Origin: Sorangium cellulosum
Lineage (GTDB): Bacteria > Myxococcota_A > Polyangia > Polyangiales > Polyangiaceae
Reading direction: 5' to 3'
DNA length: 64,000 nt
NCBI RefSeq assembly: GCF_002950945.1
Contig: NZ_CP012673.1
Location: forward strand, 7,640,501-7,704,500
A program made the position numbers and the translations under genes. The notes beneath the pieces are model-generated. The model saw nothing but the letters and a program-made list of their open reading frames with translations, ran no database searches and had not been told where the DNA came from. Below, one piece after another: positions 57,237-64,000 of this stretch (positions are counted from its first letter, which is position 1; each line of letters starts with the position of its first letter).

Positions 57237-58298
57237 ATGACGAGCCTGCCGATGCAGCACCTCGGGCGCCTGCTGGCGCTCGTGATGTTCCTTGCCGCCC
57301 TCGCCGGGGGCAGCCGCGACGCCAGGGCCGACACCGCGGCCGCGCAGGCGCTCTTCGACGCGGCCAAGCAGCTGATGGCGCAGGGCAAGTACGCCGACGC
57401 GTGCCCCAAGCTCGAGGAGAGCCAGCGGCTCGACCCGGGCATCGGGACCCGGTTCAACCTCGCGGCCTGCTACGAGCAGCTCGGCCGGACGGCGAGCGCC
57501 TGGTCGATGTTCCTCGAGGTGGCCGGCGCGGCGAAGGCCGCCGGCCAGCTGGAGCGCGAGAAGGTGGCGCGGCAGCGGGCGGCGGCGCTCGAGCCGAAGC
57601 TCATCCGGCTGACGATTACCGCGCCGGCGAGCGCCCCGGCCGATCTCCAGGTGAAGCGCGACGGCGCGCTCGTGGGGCGCGCGCAGTGGGGCATCCCGGT
57701 GCCCGTCGACCCCGGCCAGCACACGATCGAGGCCGCCGCGCCGGGGCGGGCGCCGTTCACCAGGACCGTCGAGCTCACGAGGGCGGGCGCCTCGGAGACG
57801 GTGGCCGTCCCGCCGCTGGCCGCGGGCGCAGGGCCCGCCGCGCCCGCCACGCCCCCGGCGGCGACCGCAGCGCGGCCGGGGGCGGCCGCAGCGAGGCCCG
57901 CGGCTCCCGCCGGGTCGGCCGGCGGCGCCGCCCTGGCGCCGGTCGCGGGCAAGGCGCCGGCGGCCCCGGCCGAGCCGCCGACCCGGATGAAGAGCAGGAG
58001 GCTGTTCGTCACCGGCATCGTCCTGACCGGCGTCGGCGCCCTCGTCACCCTCGCCGGGGGCGTGACGATCGCCTGCGCGGAGCCCGGCGCGTGCGACGAG
58101 GAGTCCGCCGACCCCGACGAGGACAAAGCCCTGGGAGGTGCGCTCGTCGTCGGCGGGATCATCAGCGCGGGAGTCGGCGTCACCTTCATGATCATGGGCG
58201 GGCGCAAGGCGCCGGTTCAGCCGGCGAAGAACGCCGCCTCCGCCGCGCCCGAGCTCGTGCTCGGCCCGCGGTACGCCGGGCTCCGCTGGTCGATGTGA
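57237..58298 (+). CDS. Exported TPR/PEGA-type protein with C-terminal membrane helices
   Basis: 353 residues from ATG 57237. A signal peptide (ALVMFLAALAGGSRDARA) precedes a TPR-like region (ALFDAAKQLMAQGKYADAC, RFNLAACYEQLGRTASAW) and a PEGA-like beta domain (RLTITAPASAPADLQVKRDG, PVPVDPGQHTIEAAAPG). After an Ala/Pro linker come two hydrophobic helices (LFVTGIVLTGVGALVTLAGG and ALVVGGIISAGVGVTFMIMG) and the end YAGLRWSM. This architecture is common next to myxobacterial kinases. The eight-base gap to the kinase implies one transcript. Confidence 0.85.
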   Translation: MTSLPMQHLGRLLALVMFLAALAGGSRDARADTAAAQALFDAAKQLMAQGKYADACPKLEESQRLDPGIGTRFNLAACYEQLGRTASAWSMFLEVAGAAKAAGQLEREKVARQRAAALEPKLIRLTITAPASAPADLQVKRDGALVGRAQWGIPVPVDPGQHTIEAAAPGRAPFTRTVELTRAGASETVAVPPLAAGAGPAAPATPPAATAARPGAAAARPAAPAGSAGGAALAPVAGKAPAAPAEPPTRMKSRRLFVTGIVLTGVGALVTLAGGVTIACAEPGACDEESADPDEDKALGGALVVGGIISAGVGVTFMIMGGRKAPVQPAKNAASAAPELVLGPRYAGLRWSM

Positions 58299-58427
58299 AC
58301 GGCCGCGCGGCGAGCGCTCGCTCCGGATGGGAGAGCCGGAGCACGGAACGGTCCCGCTGAAGTCCACGACGCGGACCTCGCCCACATTATCCTGCTTGAA
58401 GTCGGGGAGGCCGAGCCGGGGATCTCG

Positions 58428-58500
58428 ATGTCCGGCTGCGCCGGCCGGAGGCAGCCTGTCCGACGATCGCAGAGAGGACCACAATCGCAGAGAGGGTCAC
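58428..58500 (+). repeat. Duplicated remnant of the kinase 3' end
   Basis: The stretch from about 58438 (GCCGGCCGGAGGCAGCCTGT) matches the kinase tail and junction at 57192-57240 (GCCGGCCGGCGGCAACCTGT), up to the ATGACGAG start of the next gene. It carries base changes and a further 18-bp doubling (ATCGCAGAGAGG at 58466 and again at about 58484). It is the scar of a tandem duplication that produced the gene at 58501. Confidence 0.8.
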
Positions 58501-59187
<687 letters not shown>

Positions 59188-59214
59188 GCTCCTGCGCGGC
59201 GCGCGCGCGGGGGC

Positions 59215-60687
59215 TCACTCCGGATCGACGCGGTACACCGTGCCGCCGAAGTCGGCGACGTAGACCTCGCCGGCGCTGTCCTGCCCGAAGCCGGCGATGG
59301 CGAAGCCGAGCGTCTCCAGATCGGCGGTGCGGTCGACCGGCGCGGTCGTCGCCCCGCCCTCGAACGTCAGCGTCCAGATCCTGCCGCTGCAGTAATCGCC
59401 GTAGAAGTACGCTCCCCGGAGCCACGGGATCTTGCTGCCTCGGTAGACGTACCCGCCGGTCACCGAGCAGTCCTCGATGACCTGCCCGGCGTGCGGGTAC
59501 TCGACCTGAGGCAACGTGGTGATCCCCTCGGGATCGCAGCTCTCCGCCGGGACGAAGCAGTGTTTGCCCTCCATGAGACGCCAGCCGTAGTTCTTCCTCC
59601 CCTGCCCCGCCGGCTCGATGTGGATCTCCTCCCACAGCCGCTGCCCGACGTCGGCGATGTACAGGTCGCCCGTGCACCCGTCGAAGCTGAAGCGGTAGGG
59701 ATTCCGGAGGCCGTAGTCCCAGATCTCGGGCCGGACGCCTTCACCGGTCATGTTCCCTTCCGGGATGCCGTAGGGGTGCGTCGCGACGTCGATGCGCACC
59801 ATCTTGCCGAGCAGGGTCGTGAGGTCCTGTCCATTGCCGATGGCCGAGTGGCCGGGGCCGTAGTCATTGCTGTTCCCGCCGTCGCCGAGCCCGAGGTAGA
59901 GGAACCCGTCGCGCGGGCTGAACTCGATGGATCCGCCGTTGTGGTTGGTCTGCGGCTGCTCGTGTTCCAGGTAGGTGGCGACCGGGGTCGGATCGGCGAC
60001 GTCCGGGGTCTCGCCCCGCCTGAACTCGACGACCCGCGTGTCGCCGTCCGTCACCTTGTCCGAGTAATGCACGAAGAAGCGGCCGTTCGCCTCGTAGTCC
60101 GGGTGGAAGGCGAGCCCGAGGAGGCCGCGCTCGCCGCCGAAGGCGATGAGCTCGCGCAGGTCGAGGAACACCGCGGGCTCGGGCGCGTCGTCCTTGAGCA
60201 CGAAGATCTGACCGGGCTGCGACACGATGAAGCGCCGCGTGGGATCCCCCGGCGCGGATTTCAGGAGCAGCGGGCGCGTGATGCCCGATACGACGGGGGT
60301 GAGCTTCAGCGCGCCCTCGCCCCCGCTCGGCGGCGAGCAGTCGAGCGCTGTCCCGGCCCCGCCGGCGCCGCCGCCGCTCCCGCCAGCCCCGCCGCCGTTC
60401 CCTCCGGCGCCGCTCGCGTCTGCCCCGCCGGCGCCGCTCCCGCCGGTGCCGCTCCCGCTTGCCTCCACGCCGCCGCCGTTCCCGCCGGCGCCGCTCGCGT
60501 CTGCCCCGCCGGCGCCGCTCCCACCGAGGCCGCTCCCGCTCGCCCCGCCGCCCCCCGCGGCCGCGGCGTCGAACCTCGGCGCCGGCCAGACGAGCTCCTG
60601 GCTCGAGCAGGCGAACACCGCGAGCCCTGCCGCCACGGAAACAGCGATGGTCACGAGGGACGGCGATGTCGAGCCCGGTAGCTTCAT
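59215..60687 (-). CDS. PQQ-dependent sugar dehydrogenase-type lipoprotein (glucose/sorbosone dehydrogenase family)
   Basis: 490 residues from ATG 60687. A signal peptide ends in the lipobox LAVFACSS. Then comes a Gly/Ala/Ser linker of about 75 residues with repeated GAGGADASGAGG units. The catalytic part is a six-bladed propeller of the soluble aldose dehydrogenase group: RPLLLKSAPGDPTRRFIVSQ, ERGLLGLAFHPDYEANG, NHNGGSIEFSPRDGFLYLGL, DYGLRNPYRFSFD and GFGQDSAGEVYVADFGG. It oxidises sugars at the cell surface if PQQ is available. It diverges from the alternative complex III genes. Confidence 0.9.
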   Translation of the reverse strand: MKLPGSTSPSLVTIAVSVAAGLAVFACSSQELVWPAPRFDAAAAGGGGASGSGLGGSGAGGADASGAGGNGGGVEASGSGTGGSGAGGADASGAGGNGGGAGGSGGGAGGAGTALDCSPPSGGEGALKLTPVVSGITRPLLLKSAPGDPTRRFIVSQPGQIFVLKDDAPEPAVFLDLRELIAFGGERGLLGLAFHPDYEANGRFFVHYSDKVTDGDTRVVEFRRGETPDVADPTPVATYLEHEQPQTNHNGGSIEFSPRDGFLYLGLGDGGNSNDYGPGHSAIGNGQDLTTLLGKMVRIDVATHPYGIPEGNMTGEGVRPEIWDYGLRNPYRFSFDGCTGDLYIADVGQRLWEEIHIEPAGQGRKNYGWRLMEGKHCFVPAESCDPEGITTLPQVEYPHAGQVIEDCSVTGGYVYRGSKIPWLRGAYFYGDYCSGRIWTLTFEGGATTAPVDRTADLETLGFAIAGFGQDSAGEVYVADFGGTVYRVDPE

Positions 60688-60948
60688 GACGGCATGATAC
60701 CGCGGATCTCCGTCCCGGCAGAGGAAGATCGGGTATTGCACGACCCGCCCGCGCGCCACCGAATGCGGATTCGGACGCTCGCACGCCGCGACGCCGCGGC
60801 CACGCCGGACGGCGCCGCTCCGGGGGCGCCCTAGCGCGCGGGCCCCGGAGCGACGGAGAGCGCGAGATCGCGAAACGAGCCCGGCGACCGTTGCATCGAT
60901 GGAGACGGCCGCATCGCCGCACGGTGGCGAGGCCGGCCCCACGAGAGC

Positions 60949-61599
60949 ATGGCATCCGTTTTTCCACGCTGGAGCAACACCGCCTTCCGGATCGCCGTCG
61001 CGTTCGCCCTGCTCGGCGTCGCGGGGGCCGTCGCGACGCCGATGATCTACGTGCGCACCGACTGGAACACCGGCCAGAACCTGCCCGTCCAGCAGCCCGT
61101 GCAGTTCGATCACAGGCACCACGTGCAGGACGACGCCATCGATTGCCGGTTCTGCCATTACACGGTCGAGCGCGCGGGCACGGCGGGGATGCCGTCGACG
61201 GCGCTCTGCATGGGGTGCCACAGCCAGATCTGGAATCAGAGCCCCAAGCTCGCGCTCGTCCGGACAAGCTATTTCTCGGACACGCCGATCCCCTGGAACC
61301 GCGTCTACGACGTGCCGGACTTCGTCTATTTCAACCACGCCATCCACGTGAACAAGGGCGTCGGCTGCGTGACGTGCCACGGCCGCGTGGACCAGATGCC
61401 CGATGTCCACAAGGTGACCCCGATGACGATGGGCTGGTGCCTCGACTGCCACCGAGCGCCGGAGCGGCACCTCCGCCCGCGCTCCGCGATCGTGGACATG
61501 GCGTGGGACGCCGGGCCCGACGCGGAGCGGATCGGCCGGCAGATCGCGGAGGAGCTCGGCGTGCGGCGCCTCGTGCACTGCTCGACCTGCCACAGGTGA
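60949..61599 (+). CDS. actA: Alternative complex III pentaheme cytochrome c subunit ActA
   Basis: 216 residues from ATG 60949. One N-terminal membrane helix (FRIAVAFALLGVAGAVATP) anchors a periplasmic domain. Five CxxCH heme motifs lie at 66-70, 87-91, 140-144, 164-168 and 211-215, with extra His residues as likely axial ligands (FDHRHHVQ, YFNHAIHVN). Five hemes, this size and the next gene (a molybdopterin oxidoreductase-like protein) identify ActA of the quinol:electron-acceptor oxidoreductase called alternative complex III. It replaces the bc1 complex in many myxobacteria. It starts the act operon. Confidence 0.94.
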   Translation: MASVFPRWSNTAFRIAVAFALLGVAGAVATPMIYVRTDWNTGQNLPVQQPVQFDHRHHVQDDAIDCRFCHYTVERAGTAGMPSTALCMGCHSQIWNQSPKLALVRTSYFSDTPIPWNRVYDVPDFVYFNHAIHVNKGVGCVTCHGRVDQMPDVHKVTPMTMGWCLDCHRAPERHLRPRSAIVDMAWDAGPDAERIGRQIAEELGVRRLVHCSTCHR

Positions 61600-61687
61600 A
61601 CGCGCGCGGGGGCAGGAGAGACCGAAGAGGCGGACGAAGGAGAGCAGGGGCGACAGCGCCGATCCACAGGCGACCTGAAGAGGGACG

Positions 61688-64000
61688 ATGGCTGAGCGAA
61701 AAGAGTCGACAGGGAGCGCCGCGCTCCAGGGCAAGACGGGCAAGGCGTACTGGCGCAGCCTCGCGGAGCTCCTCGATGCGCAGGAGCTCCGCGAGCACGC
61801 CGGACAGGACGCCCCCGGCGGCGCGGACAGACCCGACGCGGTGACCCGGCGGAGCTGGCTCAAGCTCCTCGGCGCGAGCATGGCGCTCGCCGGCGCCTCC
61901 GGCTGCAGCTCGAGGCCCGCGGACAGGATCGTCCCCTACGTGAGGACGCCGCCGGAGGTGACCCCGGGGATCCTCCGGTATTACGCGACCAGCCTGGAGC
62001 TCGACGGGTTCGCGACGGGCGTGCTCGTCGAGAACCACGAGGGGCGGCCGACCAAGGTCGAGGGCAACCCGGAGCACCCGGCGAGCCTCGGGGCGACCGG
62101 CGTCTACGAGCAGGCGTCGGTGCTCGGCCTCTACGACCAGCACCGGGCGCGCGGCGCGCGGCGCGGCGCGACGCCGGCCGCGTGGCAGGCGTTCGTCGAG
62201 CAGTTCGGCGGCCCGCGGAGCGACCGCGGCGCAGGGCTGCGCTTCGTCCTCAGGCCCACCGGCTCCCCGCTCGTCGCGGACCTCATCGGGCGCGTCCTCG
62301 CGCGCCATCCGGCGGCCCGGTTCACGTTCCACGCGCCCGCGCGCTCGCCGAACGCGGCGCGCGGGGCCGAGCTCGCCTTCGGCGCGCCGCTGCAACCCCA
62401 GCACGACTTCCGGGCCGCGGACGTCATCCTCTCGCTCGACGCGGACTTCCTCGCGTCGATGCCCTTCAGCCTCGCGTACGCGCGCCAGTTCTCCGAGCGG
62501 CGGCGCGTCGGCTCGCCGGCGGGCACCATGAACCGGCTCTACGTCATCGAGCCCGGGCTGAGCCCGACGGGGAGCATGGCCGACCACCGCCTGCGCGCGC
62601 GGCCGAGCGAGGTGCCGGCGCTCGCCGCGGCGGTCGCGGCGGAGCTCTTGCGCGCGCTGGGCGGGAGCCCGGGCGCCCTGCCGGCGGAGGCGCTCGGCGC
62701 GCTCGGCGCGCTCGATCCGCTCCGGGCGCGGGTGCGAGCGGAGCACCGGCGCTTCGTCGAGGCGCTCGCGCGCGACCTCGCGCGCGGCGCGGCGGCGAGC
62801 GTGGTGGTCGCGGGGGAGCGGCAACCTCCGCCCGTACACGCGCTCGCGCACCTCATGAACGCGGCGCTCCGCAGCGAGCGCGCCGCGTGGGCCACCGCGA
62901 GCACCCTGGTCACGGCGGGCGGCGCGGAGCAGGAGCTCGCCGCGCTGGCCGACGAGATCCGGCGCGGCGGCGTCGACACCCTCGTGATCCTCGAGGACAA
63001 CGTGGCCTACACGGCGCCCGCGGATCTCGAGCTCTCCACGCTGCTGCGCGCCGTCCCGAGCCGCGCCTACCTCGGGCTCCACGAGGACGAGACCGCGGCC
63101 GGCTGCGACTGGTTCGTGCCCGCCGCGCACGAGCTCGAGGCCTGGGGGGACGCGCGCGCCTACGATGGCACGATCTCGATGGTCCAGCCGCTCATCGAGC
63201 CGCTCTACCAGGGCAGGACCACCCCCGAGGTGCTCGCGGTGCTCGCGGGCGAGCCGCCGATCGGCGCGCGCGAGCTGCTCCGCAATACGTGGAGGGCGCG
63301 CCGGGGCGGCGCCGATTTCGACGCGTTCTGGGAGGACGCGCTGCGGCGCGGGCTCGTCCCGGCCAGCGCGGCGCCGCGCCAGATCACGGCGCTCCGGGCC
63401 GACGGGATCGCCGCGGCGATCGGGCAGATCGCGGCCCAGGTCCCGGCGCCGGCGGAGCTCCTCGAGGTCGCCTTCTCGGTCGATGCCAGCGTGTATGACG
63501 GCCGCTTCGCCAACAACCCCTGGTTGCTCGAGCTGCCCGATCCCATGACCAAGCTCACCTGGGACAACGCGGCGCTGCTCAGCCCCGCGACGGCGAAGGC
63601 GCTCGGCGTCGAGAGCGAGGATGTGGTCGAGCTCGAGCTCAGGGGGCGGACGGTCTCGATACCGGTCCTCGTCGCGCCGGGGCACGCCGACGGCACGGTG
63701 TCGCTCCAGCTCGGGTACGGGCGGAGCGGCGCCGAGGTGATCGCCGCCGGCGTGGGCGCCGACGTGTACCGGCTCCGCACCGCGGACGCGCCGTTCTTCG
63801 CGGCCGGCCTCGCGGTGCGCCGGCGGCCGGACGAGAAGCACCGGCTCGCCCTGACGCAGACGCATTTCGGCCTGCGCGGGCGCCCGATCGCGCTCTCGGC
63901 CTCCCTCGCGTTCTACCGGGAGCACCCCGACTTCACCGGAGCGTTCAAGGGGCCGCTGCCGTCGCTGCTCCCACAGCGCGTCGAGCTCCCGGGGGCGCTC
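61688..64000 (+). CDS. actB: Alternative complex III subunit ActB (molybdopterin oxidoreductase-like), 3' end outside window
   Basis: 771 residues are visible and the frame is open to the window edge. A twin-arginine signal (TRRSWLKLLGASMALAGASG) near residue 53 ends at a Cys, so the protein is probably exported folded and lipid-anchored. The body is that of a molybdopterin oxidoreductase (EGRPTKVEGNPEHPASLGAT, GSMADHRLRARPSEV, a late FANNPWLLELPDPMTKLTW). In this family the cofactor is lost and the C-terminal part (here missing) holds iron-sulfur clusters. It follows actA by 88 bp. Normal length is about 1,000 residues. Confidence 0.93.
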   Translation, partial: MAERKESTGSAALQGKTGKAYWRSLAELLDAQELREHAGQDAPGGADRPDAVTRRSWLKLLGASMALAGASGCSSRPADRIVPYVRTPPEVTPGILRYYATSLELDGFATGVLVENHEGRPTKVEGNPEHPASLGATGVYEQASVLGLYDQHRARGARRGATPAAWQAFVEQFGGPRSDRGAGLRFVLRPTGSPLVADLIGRVLARHPAARFTFHAPARSPNAARGAELAFGAPLQPQHDFRAADVILSLDADFLASMPFSLAYARQFSERRRVGSPAGTMNRLYVIEPGLSPTGSMADHRLRARPSEVPALAAAVAAELLRALGGSPGALPAEALGALGALDPLRARVRAEHRRFVEALARDLARGAAASVVVAGERQPPPVHALAHLMNAALRSERAAWATASTLVTAGGAEQELAALADEIRRGGVDTLVILEDNVAYTAPADLELSTLLRAVPSRAYLGLHEDETAAGCDWFVPAAHELEAWGDARAYDGTISMVQPLIEPLYQGRTTPEVLAVLAGEPPIGARELLRNTWRARRGGADFDAFWEDALRRGLVPASAAPRQITALRADGIAAAIGQIAAQVPAPAELLEVAFSVDASVYDGRFANNPWLLELPDPMTKLTWDNAALLSPATAKALGVESEDVVELELRGRTVSIPVLVAPGHADGTVSLQLGYGRSGAEVIAAGVGADVYRLRTADAPFFAAGLAVRRRPDEKHRLALTQTHFGLRGRPIALSASLAFYREHPDFTGAFKGPLPSLLPQRVELPGAL

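Noticed and set aside
59215-61881. A single 888-residue minus-strand protein covering the sugar dehydrogenase and running through actA
   Set aside because: Only the part after ATG 60687 shows a signal peptide and propeller motifs; the rest is antisense to the five-heme actA gene.

Overview
The window is very GC-rich, gene-dense and written in long operons on both strands. It looks like a chromosomal segment of a large-genome myxobacterium, most likely Polyangiales/Sorangiaceae (Sorangium-like). The evidence is: PilB/PilT of a type IV pilus; an IF3 with a long acidic C-terminal tail, as in the Myxococcus Dsg protein; several Ser/Thr kinases with Ala/Pro-rich tails; a hybrid kinase/ATPase/histidine kinase; alternative complex III; Gly- or Ala-rich lipoprotein linkers; and many in-gene minisatellites. 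No rRNA, transposase, phage genes or CRISPR array were found. Assignments rest on reading motifs by eye, not on database searches.

Layout. 1-1763 (minus): a gene cut by the window edge and an FHA-domain gene. 1866-4710 (plus): pilB and pilT, the extension and retraction motors of the type IV pilus. 4862-5591: lexA with an operator inside its own promoter. 5731-9114: an envelope operon (small lipoprotein, OmpA/TSP3 lipoprotein, barrel-like protein). 9308-12574: two divergent PilZ genes and a membrane-anchored protein. 12739-20899 (minus): tRNA-Val(CAC), then yajC-secD-secF-recJ-mlaF-mlaD-like genes. 21112-22254: an orphan homolog of the front half of pyruvate:ferredoxin oxidoreductase. 22675-25807 (plus): tRNA-Val(GAC)-thrS-infC. 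25951-28440 (minus): a Ser/Thr kinase and an SMI1/KNR4 protein.

28569-34858 (plus): a lipoprotein, a GT-C glycosyltransferase, then a porin/FAD-oxidoreductase/FMN-binding/multi-His membrane protein run that looks like an undescribed envelope redox cassette. 35203-38651 (minus): a single-domain response regulator and glgB. 38927-41101 (plus): an aldehyde dehydrogenase and a ParE/RelE-like toxin-antitoxin pair. 41140-41389: an element bounded by perfect 42-bp inverted repeats. 41422-47351 (minus): lon, then an ECF sigma/anti-sigma-like/surface-repeat-protein operon. 47868-48368: a lipoprotein with a 9-bp minisatellite. 48472-54641 (minus): a response regulator and a very large pseudokinase-AAA-GAF-histidine kinase interrupted by a frameshift. 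54840-59187: TetR, an active Ser/Thr kinase, and a PEGA/TPR-type membrane protein followed by a shortened duplicate. 59215-60687 (minus): a PQQ-type sugar dehydrogenase lipoprotein. 60949-64000 (plus): the start of the alternative complex III operon, actA and partial actB.

Recurring themes are signal transduction (three kinase-type proteins, two related receivers, two PilZ proteins, an FHA protein, an ECF sigma), envelope biogenesis (Sec, Mla, OmpA, porin) and slippage-prone tandem repeats inside genes. The best candidates for something new are the redox cassette at 30564-34858, the inverted-repeat element at 41140-41389, the frameshifted pseudokinase hybrid at 49187-54641, and the duplication at 57237-59187.
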